A stretch of DNA of 64,000 nucleotides, from positions 13,726 through 77,725 of the forward strand of contig JAVBJN010000044.1 of the NCBI GenBank assembly GCA_031546985.1. The letters run 5' to 3'. How positions within the stretch are numbered: position 1 is the stretch's first letter; every line of letters starts with the position of its first letter. Position numbers and translations under genes: made by a program. The notes below the pieces were generated by a model. The model was not told the origin of the DNA. It searched no databases and worked only from the letters and a program-made list of their open reading frames with translations. This document shows, piece after piece, positions 17,041 through 25,821 of the stretch. Source of the DNA: JAVBJN01 sp031546985 (GTDB lineage Bacteria > Bacteroidota > Bacteroidia > Chitinophagales > Chitinophagaceae).

Positions 17041-17916
17041 ATGGATTTACAATTGATTGAATCGAGACACCCAGTTGAACCTGCTCAACTGGCATATGAT
17101 AGTCTTGTAGCTATTGATGCGCAGAAAAATGCGCTGCTAAGTATGTTGAGCTTTTTCTTCGACAAAGGGCGGTTGGAATCGTGGCACAAAAAGCATCACC
17201 AATCTAAACTTGTCTTTCTGAATAATGTAGTAACGGGAACTCCTTTGATTATACTTGAAGGTGATGTTGGTTGCGGAAAAACCGCACTGGCAAACTGCAT
17301 AGCAACACCTTTGGGGAAGTTATTAGAAAAGCGAGTATTCTGTTTTGAAACACCATCTAACATAAGGGGTGGAGGAAAGGTTGGTGAGATATCCAACCGC
17401 ATAACCGAAGCCTTCACGCAAGCAAAGTCAAAGATCAAAGGGCATGATATCGGAATCTTCATTATTGACGAAGCTGATGATTTAGCAACGGATCGAGAGC
17501 AAAATCAGGCTCACCATGAAGATAAGGCTGGGCTAAATGTGTTGATCAAGCAAATTGACTCTATTGCCAAGGAAAAAGCCAATTTGGCAATTATTCTTAT
17601 CACGAACCGCTTGAAGGCGCTGGATCCTGCAGTAGTTCGAAGGGCCACTCAGGTAATTACTTTCGTCAGGCCAGATCAGGTAGGACGAAAAAAGGTGTTT
17701 CAATCTTTACTACTGGGTACCAAAACCACTGAGAAAGATCTTGATGAGTTGGTTACAGCCTCCGGGAAGAAGGATAGACTTTACAGTTTTTCAGATTTAG
17801 TACAGAGGGTTGGACGGCAAGCATTACTTAGAGCGATTGAAGAAGATAGATCGTTTGATAAAACAATTTTGCTTGAAACCTTAAGTTCTGTAGAACCATC
17901 ACCAACCATTAAATAA
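17041..17916 (+). CDS. TRIP13/Pch2-like AAA+ ATPase of CBASS (Cap6 position)
   Basis: A 291-aa single AAA+ module. Walker A GDVGCGKT (74-81), Walker B FIIDEADD (140-147), sensor-1 Asn in LITNR (about 189) and paired Arg (VVRRA, 199-202) are all present. In type III CBASS this hexamer unfolds the HORMA-CD-NTase complex and keeps it off without infection. It starts 5 bases after the HORMA-like gene. Length is close to bacterial TRIP13 homologues, which are shorter than the eukaryotic protein. Confidence 0.85.
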   Translation: MDLQLIESRHPVEPAQLAYDSLVAIDAQKNALLSMLSFFFDKGRLESWHKKHHQSKLVFLNNVVTGTPLIILEGDVGCGKTALANCIATPLGKLLEKRVFCFETPSNIRGGGKVGEISNRITEAFTQAKSKIKGHDIGIFIIDEADDLATDREQNQAHHEDKAGLNVLIKQIDSIAKEKANLAIILITNRLKALDPAVVRRATQVITFVRPDQVGRKKVFQSLLLGTKTTEKDLDELVTASGKKDRLYSFSDLVQRVGRQALLRAIEEDRSFDKTILLETLSSVEPSPTIK

Positions 17917-17923
17917 AGTTCGA

Positions 17924-19723
17924 ATGAATAAAGAAACGAAACCGCTAATAATAATTGCGCACTACGGGTTAGATAAGAAAATTACTAGAGAACAATGTGA
18001 GGCCGTACTTGTTGAGAAGGATTTTTCGATTGTGGAGTTTGTTGATTTTGAAGCAGGTTACGCAAAGCTCAATGAGTTGTATGATCTCCCTTTTGAGAAT
18101 ATAGCCTTAGCTCAACAAAGAAAGTTTGCAGATATAGTAAAGCCCCTGTTGGATAAATATCCCAATGGACATATTGCCTATTTTGGCCTGACTCCGATAC
18201 CAGTAGCCTTTCATTTTGGATATTTAGTCGGCAATACTCATTCTTTTACTATTTATCAGTGGCACCACCAACAACAAAAGTGGTTTGCAGAAGTTGAGCC
18301 GCCTTCCGCAGGATATTTATTTGAGATTAAACCATTATTGTTACCACAGGAAGTACAAAAGGGCAAGGGGGATATAACTATAAGGATTAGCACTTCATTT
18401 AGAATTGATCCTTCAGCCACCACTGAAGTTGTTCCCAACCCTGCAAATGAATTTGACATTGAGCTAACGAACCCTCATGTTGATTCTCTTTATAGTCAAG
18501 CTAATATTATGGCTGTAACGAATGAATTTCAGGATGTTTTGAATACTTATTCGAACAAGTTAAGTGACCGAGAACAGATTCACCTTTTTATGGCAGTATC
18601 CTCAGGTCTTCCCTTTGCTTTGGGAACAAGGATTAATACCAATATTTATCCTTTCATTCAAACTTATCAATTTAGCAGGGATCAAACGCCAAAGTACCGT
18701 GAGGCTATCCCTATATCGAGTGAGGTCAATGATAGAGTCCTTCTAACAGAAGACGATAAGGCGTTAGCTGATGGTATAAGGCATGAATGGGAAACGCAGT
18801 TACAACAGAAAATAAAGCCTTTTATTAAGGCAGTAACAGGCAAGAAACCCGTGAACTGGATAGAGTCTATCTGCGAAACCGATGACGAGTATTCAAACGT
18901 AAGTCAGCATTTAAAAATGCCTTGGAGCCAAGTTACGGATATTGGGGGAACTACCTTAAAAGATGATAAAATTGACTTGGATGAGAAAAACGTTGATGAT
19001 GGTTTCGAATATATTGAGAAAAATAACTCTTGGTTACTTGATGATGGCTTTTTGTCGGGGCTAAAAAAAAGGTTAGATAAAAATAAGAACACTGATTTAA
19101 AGCAGGCAGGAAGATTATTTTTCTTTCATGAGGCGCTGCATTACAGTAAAAATGGCCACCGCCTAACAAAGGAAATCGCAAACGGAATTGGACAGTTCCC
19201 TAAAGTGATAGAAGAGGCGGACTACCAGGCTGATGTATGGGCGTTACTTAGCGAGTATAAATATTGTCAGATACACGATCCTGAAAAGCTAAAAGATGGT
19301 GTAAAAGTGTTCTTTTGTAATGCAATTGAAACTGCTGTAGAAACAATGTGGAGTTTTATGGATAATGGCGCTGAACTTAATTCTATTCAAGTCCGTGGGA
19401 TGAATAGGTTTCTAAATTGGTACTGGCAATGGGTAAAGATTGAGGATTTGGATGGTCAAGGGAAGCTTGAAGAAATAGTATGTATCTTTTTTGATAAACC
19501 TACAATTGAATTTGCAGGAGCGCCTATGACTTTGCGTGCACATCGTACGTATTTTAAGCTAAATGTCAGGCAGCAAGAAATTTTTCAACTGGCTGCATTT
19601 TTAAAAAACCGTGTGTATCGTTTTGCTCCGAATTCTATCCAAAGTATAGTTGATGGGTTTATGCAAATGAATGGAGAAAAAATAAAAAATTGTCTTAAAA
19701 ATTTCCAAGCTACTATCCTGTAG
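17924..19723 (+). CDS. SAVED-domain CBASS effector with C-terminal HExxH metallopeptidase-like domain
   Basis: A 599-aa protein. Residues about 1-270 form a SAVED sensor in two halves: HIAYFGLTPIPVAFHFGYL with YQWHHQ, then IHLFMAVSSGLPFALGT with YQFSR; SAVED binds cyclic oligonucleotides. Known Cap4-type effectors have a nuclease in front of SAVED. Here SAVED comes first, followed by a linker and a C-terminal region (about 375-599) with FFHEALHYS (HExxH at 402-406) and IEEADYQADVWALL (about 429-442), which fits a third Glu/Asp metal ligand. No nuclease motif is seen. I infer a messenger-activated protease that kills or stalls the infected cell. The peptidase reading is motif-based and needs proof. 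Confidence 0.75.
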   Translation: MNKETKPLIIIAHYGLDKKITREQCEAVLVEKDFSIVEFVDFEAGYAKLNELYDLPFENIALAQQRKFADIVKPLLDKYPNGHIAYFGLTPIPVAFHFGYLVGNTHSFTIYQWHHQQQKWFAEVEPPSAGYLFEIKPLLLPQEVQKGKGDITIRISTSFRIDPSATTEVVPNPANEFDIELTNPHVDSLYSQANIMAVTNEFQDVLNTYSNKLSDREQIHLFMAVSSGLPFALGTRINTNIYPFIQTYQFSRDQTPKYREAIPISSEVNDRVLLTEDDKALADGIRHEWETQLQQKIKPFIKAVTGKKPVNWIESICETDDEYSNVSQHLKMPWSQVTDIGGTTLKDDKIDLDEKNVDDGFEYIEKNNSWLLDDGFLSGLKKRLDKNKNTDLKQAGRLFFFHEALHYSKNGHRLTKEIANGIGQFPKVIEEADYQADVWALLSEYKYCQIHDPEKLKDGVKVFFCNAIETAVETMWSFMDNGAELNSIQVRGMNRFLNWYWQWVKIEDLDGQGKLEEIVCIFFDKPTIEFAGAPMTLRAHRTYFKLNVRQQEIFQLAAFLKNRVYRFAPNSIQSIVDGFMQMNGEKIKNCLKNFQATIL

Positions 19724-19837
19724 CTATTTAATTATTAATGAGAATGATGTGAAGCGCTATTTATTTTTTGTAGCCTGTATGTGTATTTTATTAATAAACC
19801 GCTATTTCATATCTTTAGTTGTTACCTACCCATAAAT

Positions 19838-19879
19838 TAATAACGGGCTATGCCATTTTGGTATGGCCCGCTTATTTTT
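19838..19879. terminator. Terminator between CBASS and tra modules
   Basis: An imperfect inverted repeat (AATAACGGGCTATGCCA / TATGGCCCGCTTATT) with T run on the plus strand ends the CBASS transcript; an A-rich stretch on the left lets it also end the minus-strand tra transcript. Confidence 0.7.
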
Positions 19880-20168
19880 GAAATGGTGTAAGGCTTATTT
19901 TGCTCCCTCTTGTGCGCTTAAATGAGGGGGTGTAGTTGATATAGCCATACTCACTAAGTTCCCTCATACACTTGTAATAAGTTTTTGGAGAAGACACTTT
20001 TGCTAAATTCATTATTTCGGATTTGAATGCCACCAAAGGCGAGGCGAAATCCTGGTCCATCCAATATTTTAACAATGCCGCATAGATTCCAATATGGGTG
20101 ATGCTGATCCTCTGATCATTTTCAATGGCCGAAAAGAAATCTGACAATGGTTTTAGCGTGTCATTCAT
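19872..20168 (-). CDS. Small winged-helix-like protein of Bacteroidota conjugative elements
   Basis: A 98-aa protein. The start MNDTLKPLSDFFSAIENDQR and the LAKVSSPKTYYKCMRELSEYGYINYTP stretch, which has the spacing of a winged helix (recognition helix then wing), are typical of a short protein found again and again in Bacteroidota mobile elements. It lies 11 bases after the next minus-strand gene and ends the tra-side operon. A regulatory role is inferred. Confidence 0.6.
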   Translation of the reverse strand: MNDTLKPLSDFFSAIENDQRISITHIGIYAALLKYWMDQDFASPLVAFKSEIMNLAKVSSPKTYYKCMRELSEYGYINYTPSFKRTRGSKISLTPFQK

Positions 20169-20179
20169 AAATCACCTAT

Positions 20180-21238
20180 TTATCGAACTATTCGCATACT
20201 ATTTCGCTTCGTTAAAGCCTCTTTGTGACGCTCATCTAGCTTAGTGGTTAGCTTTAATGCTTCCTGCATTCTGTTGCCTAAAGCAGTGGTCAGGGTTATT
20301 TTCCTAGAGTACTCGTCGTAGATGTTTACTGATTTAAACTGTGGATTGGCTTCAATGTAAAACTGTTGTTCCTTACCATCCTTTAGAAAACTTACAGATT
20401 GTCGTGATCCTTGTTTCAGCGAATCCATTAATTTTTCAAATTCACCCTTATTCAATAGTTCCTTCAATGGAAGTCTTTGCAAAGTTGTTTCGATATCATA
20501 CCCATAATCCGTTTTGAACTCCTTAATTCGATAATTCCCTTGTGCATCCTTATCACTAAAATCAAACTGTACCCAAGTATCATTTTTTTGTACTGAACGC
20601 CCTGAAAGCAGGTTGTAGGCTTGTAGCACACTTAGGTCACTGTCATACTTCATGCTGAAATACTGTTGCTTGTTTTCTTCCGGTTTCAGCACATTATGCA
20701 CCGCCAATAGATATCCTTCAAACTGGTATTGACCAGTTTGATCTTTTGTAAACGTGAGTTGATGATCCAATCTTTCTTTGTCGGAGATATAGTATGAAAC
20801 GGGTAGGGTAAACTGTTGTTGGCCCAGTTTAATACTTTCTTCAAGTTTGGGGGTGAAGCCAGTAAAGCCACTCCGCTGTAATTTGGATGTCAACAAATGA
20901 AAATTCTGCTCAAATTGTTTGGCATCCTTTCGTATAGCGGCCTGCTGTTTAAGTGGAGCAACCAACATCCTACGTACCACCCGAACCATTAAGTTGGGGT
21001 AAAGTTGTTTTTCAATCGTATTTCGCTCCTGTTTTAACATGCGCAAAGCGAAACGTTCTTCCTGATCAAGAGTATCTTTATACTTTATGGCTACACTTTC
21101 ATAAAAGAGACTCTTTTCCTTTAGCAATGATCTGTTGGAGGAAAGGCTGGTCGGAAAAATCTTGGTAAAGCGTTCTTCCCGTGATCGCCACTGGTTCAGC
21201 TCTGCCTCTACTCTGTTAATTGAATGTTGGTTGCTCAT
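20180..21238 (-). CDS. Conjugative-element protein, paralogue A
   Basis: A 352-aa soluble protein. The N-terminal ~130 residues are charged helices; the rest (from about 155) is a repeatable unit with FEGYLLAVHN, YNLLSGRSVQKND, RQSVSFLKDGKEQQFYIEA and NPQFKSVNIYD. The same unit is found in the next gene upstream, so the two are paralogues with different N-termini. Proteins with the RQSV...GKEQ...IEANPQFK signature are common beside Bacteroidota tra genes, sometimes annotated as DUF3945-related. Function unknown. Confidence 0.6.
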   Translation of the reverse strand: MSNQHSINRVEAELNQWRSREERFTKIFPTSLSSNRSLLKEKSLFYESVAIKYKDTLDQEERFALRMLKQERNTIEKQLYPNLMVRVVRRMLVAPLKQQAAIRKDAKQFEQNFHLLTSKLQRSGFTGFTPKLEESIKLGQQQFTLPVSYYISDKERLDHQLTFTKDQTGQYQFEGYLLAVHNVLKPEENKQQYFSMKYDSDLSVLQAYNLLSGRSVQKNDTWVQFDFSDKDAQGNYRIKEFKTDYGYDIETTLQRLPLKELLNKGEFEKLMDSLKQGSRQSVSFLKDGKEQQFYIEANPQFKSVNIYDEYSRKITLTTALGNRMQEALKLTTKLDERHKEALTKRNSMRIVR

Positions 21239-21264
21239 TACTTCTATTTTTATTGTAGCATTCG

Positions 21265-22419
21265 CTACAATGAATTGGATTGCCTATTCTTCTTTTTCTT
21301 CTCTGGCTTTGGAGGCTCCGGACCATCGGCATCTCCGGAATTTTGGATATTGTTGCTTTCTTTCTTCGCAGCTTGTCCCTGACTTTCTGATTGCCCCTCT
21401 TTTTTAGCGTTTTGCACGCCTTGCTTGCGCATGGAGCTGTCATAGATCGTAATGCTTTTGAATTGTGGGTTCGCCTCAATGAAGCATGCTTGGTCTTTTC
21501 CATCTTTCTGTATGGTGACAGATTGCCGGTTCCCCCTTTCAAGAGAGGCCATGAGTCTTTCTCTTGATTGACTCTCATTTAGGTCTTTAATAGAAAGTTT
21601 TGAAATTTCGTTTTCCAGATTGAACCCATAGTTTTCGTTAAACTTTTGAGTCTTGAAATTGCCAGAAGCATCTGTTTCCTTAAAGTCGAGCTTAACCCAG
21701 GCATTGTACTTCTGATCTTCTTTGTTGGTGAGTTCTTTATAAACTGCCCGGCCACACAGGAGATTATACGCCTCTTTGAAGGTGTAATTGTTTTCTTTAC
21801 CTACATAGAAGGTTTGACTCGCCTTTTCTTTATTAGGCTGTTCAAGGCTTACCTGAAAGGAGTTGAAGTAATACATATCACTTTTAGCATCCTTTCGGAA
21901 ATTAAGGATTGCATTTGCCGTCTCATTACCGTGCTTGACCTGGTGGGAAAGCGTAAAGGCCGGCTCCTGTTTTTCCAGCTTTTCCTTTAATTCGTTGGCC
22001 AAACCCTCTCCGAAGCCTGTGTATTTTACCTGGTCTTTCAGGAATTCATAGTTTTTCTGGTTCATGATTTTTGAATTTTGATTGTTGTTTAATTGTTCGG
22101 TTTCTAATCTCCTATACCACTTGACTACCATTAAGGATATATCAATAGAGCCATCTTTTTCAATCACGAGATCGTTGTTTTTTACCGCCTCTGACATAGC
22201 TCTGTATGCAGACCTTATTGCCAGATAGTTGTAGGTGTCCACATCGGTTGACATTTCATAGCAGAACTTCTGAACCTCGCTTTGTTCTGAGAAAGAAAAT
22301 AGTTCTTCCTTGTTAGCAGAGATTAGGTCGTTATGGAAGGCAATAAATTCATCTCCTTCACTACGTTTTCTTAACAAGAATTCAAGCGTATCCTGAAAGT
22401 CCTCTTCTTTAATTTTCAT
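21265..22419 (-). CDS. Conjugative-element protein, paralogue B
   Basis: About 384 aa. After an N-terminal helical region (about 1-110) comes the unit shared with its downstream paralogue: YNLLCGRAVYKEL, NAWVKLDFKETDASGNF, RQSVTIQKDGKDQACFIEA and NPQFKSITIYD. The last 50 residues are a low-complexity, Lys- and Gln-rich tail. I choose ATG 22419 over TTG 22425. It follows the traN gene at 89 bases in the same direction. Function unknown. Confidence 0.6.
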   Translation of the reverse strand: MKIKEEDFQDTLEFLLRKRSEGDEFIAFHNDLISANKEELFSFSEQSEVQKFCYEMSTDVDTYNYLAIRSAYRAMSEAVKNNDLVIEKDGSIDISLMVVKWYRRLETEQLNNNQNSKIMNQKNYEFLKDQVKYTGFGEGLANELKEKLEKQEPAFTLSHQVKHGNETANAILNFRKDAKSDMYYFNSFQVSLEQPNKEKASQTFYVGKENNYTFKEAYNLLCGRAVYKELTNKEDQKYNAWVKLDFKETDASGNFKTQKFNENYGFNLENEISKLSIKDLNESQSRERLMASLERGNRQSVTIQKDGKDQACFIEANPQFKSITIYDSSMRKQGVQNAKKEGQSESQGQAAKKESNNIQNSGDADGPEPPKPEKKKKNRQSNSL

Positions 22420-22508
22420 ATGCAAAGAGTATTTATGTGAATGGAGTCACTTTGACGCGAATAGAATGGTTGCTGATGGTACTTGGTCCGATAGAGCCTG
22501 TACCTTTC

Positions 22509-23369
22509 CTATTTAATGCTCTTCAATTCCTGATCTATCGTGCGGGCCTTGACGATTATTTTGTTCTTTATCTGTAACTCCAAGTGTCTGCCCCCGTTCT
22601 TTTCCATTACTTGAATGAAAAGTTGCTTTTGATCCGGGATCGTCATTTTGGGTAGTGCATAGACAATTGTATGTTGGCTTTGGCCATCTACAACCCCTGT
22701 ATTGTCGTGGATGTGTATTGGAGTTACCTCAATCTCCTGACGGGCGGTTCGTTTGGCTATCTTCTTGTCCCGGATATAGAACCGCAATTGGTCAATGTCG
22801 TAATTGATATTGGAATAGTTCTGAATGTTTACCCTGTAATACATGACGTTATCCAGAATAAAGAGTCCATTCATTTGAACGTGGATTCCGAATTTCTTAC
22901 CCTTTATCATACAGGTTTTTCTTTCGGCAGCAGCAACTTTTCGCGAAGCATTTTCTACCTCCGCTATATTATAATTCTCAGTTGTTAAGGTGGCCAATTG
23001 GGCTATTGGCTCCGTATTGAGGAATGCTAAGTTCAATACCGGGGGGTGGGCAGCATAATTCAATAAAAATGAATAGAGCCTACCTTCTGCGGTGATCACC
23101 GTAAGGTTGGTTTCTTTGAAATCTTCGTTACCTGCCTTTATCTGGAGGATGTTTTCAGCTCCTATCGCCTTCTGTGCTAAAATAGATTGACTGCCTCTGT
23201 CCACACTCTTGATGGCATAAGGAAATACCAGGTTTGTCGTTTTGAGATAGGTTATTGAAAGTTGGTATGATTCAATAGGCGATACAGTGAACTTTACGTT
23301 CTGTGAAAATGCCTTAGCATTGAAGAAAAAAAGAATAATTCCTGCTATTGCTACACAAATCTTTTTCAT
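22509..23369 (-). CDS. traN: Conjugative transposon protein TraN
   Basis: About 286 aa with a signal peptide when started at ATG 23369 (MKKICVAIAGIILFFF, cleavage after AFSQ). The mature chain (VFPYAIKSVDRGSQSILAQK and LFIQVMEKNGGRHLELQIKN) matches the Bacteroidota TraN family, a VirB9-like component of the mating-pair channel. An upstream ATG at 23441 would overlap traM and place the signal peptide inside the protein, so I reject it. Confidence 0.82.
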   Translation of the reverse strand: MKKICVAIAGIILFFFNAKAFSQNVKFTVSPIESYQLSITYLKTTNLVFPYAIKSVDRGSQSILAQKAIGAENILQIKAGNEDFKETNLTVITAEGRLYSFLLNYAAHPPVLNLAFLNTEPIAQLATLTTENYNIAEVENASRKVAAAERKTCMIKGKKFGIHVQMNGLFILDNVMYYRVNIQNYSNINYDIDQLRFYIRDKKIAKRTARQEIEVTPIHIHDNTGVVDGQSQHTIVYALPKMTIPDQKQLFIQVMEKNGGRHLELQIKNKIIVKARTIDQELKSIK

Positions 23370-23421
23370 CTTGGATTTTTTTGAATAATAAAATGTTGTT
23401 GTACTGTCTGTGAAGAGGATA

Positions 23422-24684
23422 TCAGTTTGCCTGTTTTTCATCCCGTAGGAGAATGCGGTAACCAGCTTTAATGGTTACTTTTACGAGCTTTACCTTTTTG
23501 CCGATTAAACTTCGGGCAGCCTCTATGCCTGCACTCGCTGCCTGTGCACCCAATGAAGGATCTAAGGATGTTAGTCCGAAACTCTGGACGCTTCGCTCTG
23601 CGGATTGTTTGGCAACGTCCCTTGAAATAGCTCCGGGAATGTAAATTCCATCCATCCCATCCATATCAAACACTGACAATTGCACTGGAAAGAGATTGTT
23701 ATGGTGGCGTAAACCTTTAATCTTAATAACCAGCCTTTCGCCATTTAATTTAGCCTCACCATACAGGAAACTGTTTTTGGGAATAAGCTCGCCATTGATG
23801 AATACATCATTTTCCAGCATCAATTTCACGGTAGATCCATCTACTACGGTCTGAGTTTCATAGACAATGGCTTGAATTGCATTTGGAGACTGGTTTGAAG
23901 GAGCAGGATCGTTTAATGAATAAAATCCATTTTGTTGAATATCACTTTGCGGTAATTCATGTAATAGTGATACTGGTATTTCCGTACTGGACGTTGAAAC
24001 AGCGAATACCTGGTCTTTTTTTAATTCCGAAGCTTGTCTTGTTTTTTCCTTTACGCGATCAGGATGCTGTATGTCAAGAATCTTTTCTAGCATACCATTG
24101 AGTTGCTTCAGTTCGGGGTCTTCGCTATTAGATTGGTTCATCATATCCATCATTTGCTCCAGGCGCTCAACTTCTGGGTTATCTACCGCTGCACTCGCCG
24201 GGCTCCTCTTATAGGAGGTATAATCCTCCGATTCAGACATTGCCTGCTGCGGCTTATTTAATTCTTTATCTAGTTCGGCCAACTTTTGGTAAATCTTCTG
24301 TTCATTAGAAGGGGTGGAAGAACGATCACTTGATGTATTTAGGCCACTACCAGATAATGACTGATCAAAGATTTCCTCTTCTACCGTATCGGAAAACATT
24401 GCGCTACTGTAATTGGGGTCATTTTGTATCAACTCCTTAAATTTCATTGAATCGGCCTGCGCCAAGTCATAGTAGCTCAATTTATCCATCGCTTTATCTT
24501 CCTTTAAATTAGCATCTGGAAGGTTACTGTTAAATCCCGCTATTTGAGAGGGTTGAGCCTCTACTTTTTGTGGGTTACCACCGCCAAGTGCCCAAAAGAT
24601 CATAGTGATAAAGGGAAGGGCAAGTAAAGGGAGAACTATGAACAACTTGCGTTGCCTTTTTACCTTTTCATTTTGCTTATTCAT
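23422..24684 (-). CDS. traM: Conjugative transposon protein TraM
   Basis: A 420-aa protein with an N-terminal membrane anchor (about residues 13-33, RKLFIVLPLLALPFITMIFW), a long disordered and coiled-coil middle, and a conserved C-terminal domain (IQAIVYETQTVVDGSTVKL, LIPKNSFLYGEAKLNGERL, DMDGMDGIYIPGAIS). This is the VirB10-like core scaffold of Bacteroidota conjugation systems. It follows traL by 5 bases. Confidence 0.87.
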   Translation of the reverse strand: MNKQNEKVKRQRKLFIVLPLLALPFITMIFWALGGGNPQKVEAQPSQIAGFNSNLPDANLKEDKAMDKLSYYDLAQADSMKFKELIQNDPNYSSAMFSDTVEEEIFDQSLSGSGLNTSSDRSSTPSNEQKIYQKLAELDKELNKPQQAMSESEDYTSYKRSPASAAVDNPEVERLEQMMDMMNQSNSEDPELKQLNGMLEKILDIQHPDRVKEKTRQASELKKDQVFAVSTSSTEIPVSLLHELPQSDIQQNGFYSLNDPAPSNQSPNAIQAIVYETQTVVDGSTVKLMLENDVFINGELIPKNSFLYGEAKLNGERLVIKIKGLRHHNNLFPVQLSVFDMDGMDGIYIPGAISRDVAKQSAERSVQSFGLTSLDPSLGAQAASAGIEAARSLIGKKVKLVKVTIKAGYRILLRDEKQAN

Positions 24685-24689
24685 AAAAC

Positions 24690-25169
24690 CTATTTTTTTT
24701 GTGAATGATAATATTGTTCCAGTGCCTGTATGCTATCCATTAGCCCGGGCCTTTGGTAAAGAATGCTGTCGTATTTCCTACTGCCATCAGGACTTCGGGC
24801 CAGACTATCCATGAATTGCTTATATCTCCGGATACGCTGGAATTCGACCTCCTGCATCAGAGCTTTTATAGGTGGATCACCCGTTTGGGTCATGCAAGCT
24901 GGCTTGCGGATATGCGTAATCCTAATCAAAGAGATGGCAGGGGAATAGAGACTATTTATTATTAGGTAACCGCTATAGCCCCCTGATAGAAGAACAAACA
25001 AAAGGAGAATAACAGTCCAATTTTTTTTGGACAGTCTGGCGGTACGCCTGGCCATCCATTTCGCCCAACGTATTTGTAACCGTTTGTATAGTGAGGGCAA
25101 TTCAGGATGCCGGTTTTCTTTATTTGCCTCCCCTGTGACAACTCTTTTTCTTTTAAATAATTTCAACAT
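24690..25169 (-). CDS. traL: TraL-like conjugative transfer membrane protein
   Basis: A 159-aa protein with a basic N-terminus and one membrane helix (NWTVILLLFVLLSGGYSGYL, about 50-70). Between traK and traM the CTnDOT-type order expects TraL, a small inner-membrane protein of the same build. The sequence itself is weakly conserved, so the call is mainly positional. Confidence 0.6.
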   Translation of the reverse strand: MLKLFKRKRVVTGEANKENRHPELPSLYKRLQIRWAKWMARRTARLSKKNWTVILLLFVLLSGGYSGYLIINSLYSPAISLIRITHIRKPACMTQTGDPPIKALMQEVEFQRIRRYKQFMDSLARSPDGSRKYDSILYQRPGLMDSIQALEQYYHSQKK

Positions 25170-25180
25170 GGTATTTCGTT

Positions 25181-25804
25181 TTATTGCCTTCTGTTTTCTG
25201 TTTTCAAATCCCGGTTTTCAATAGTATTCCAGCGTTCGATGAGGAATCCGTGAGGGTTATTATCACTGCGGGAAACGTTACGTAATGCCCCTTCGGTCGT
25301 AAGGCTTCGCATCGTAATGCTGGTTGGGCGGATAATGTTTTGCGTAGCATAACAACGGAAGCGATATGGGTATTCATTAATATCAATCGTCACACTATCG
25401 ACTTTAATGGTCTGGTTAATGTTTCCTGAGATTAAACCTGCGTAGTAGCCATTTTCCTTCAGATCGTCATAGGTTCTTTTTGCACTGCCATCAGCGAGAT
25501 AAAGGGCTTTCGTGATCCCACTTTGGATCGCTTTGTCATCTGGGTCTAGCGTGAAAAATAAATTGTGAAATGTTTTGACATGGTCCCTCGCTTCGATAGG
25601 TATGTTATCTTTTCTTTCAGATGAATACGCCTCCAACGCCTTTCCGTTTGCCAGGATGTAAATCTTGCCCTGCATCTGGGATATGAGCATAAAACTCTTG
25701 TAGACAGCAAAACAGGATATTAGCATGCACCCAACAATGACGAGCATAGTAAACCCCCTTACATGCTTAAAAGCCGTATCAATATTTTTCATTTTGGTGA
25801 ACAT
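25181..25804 (-). CDS. traK: Conjugative transposon protein TraK
   Basis: A 207-aa protein with one N-terminal membrane helix (about 17-38) and a periplasmic domain (ARDHVKTFHNLFFTLDPDD, NIIRPTSITMRSLTTEG, NPHGFLIERWNTIEN). The pattern is that of TraK, the VirB8-like inner-membrane component. It lies between traJ and traL with gaps of 17 and 11 bases. Confidence 0.87.
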   Translation of the reverse strand: MFTKMKNIDTAFKHVRGFTMLVIVGCMLISCFAVYKSFMLISQMQGKIYILANGKALEAYSSERKDNIPIEARDHVKTFHNLFFTLDPDDKAIQSGITKALYLADGSAKRTYDDLKENGYYAGLISGNINQTIKVDSVTIDINEYPYRFRCYATQNIIRPTSITMRSLTTEGALRNVSRSDNNPHGFLIERWNTIENRDLKTENRRQ

Positions 25805-25821
25805 GTTGGTGGTATTTAGTA

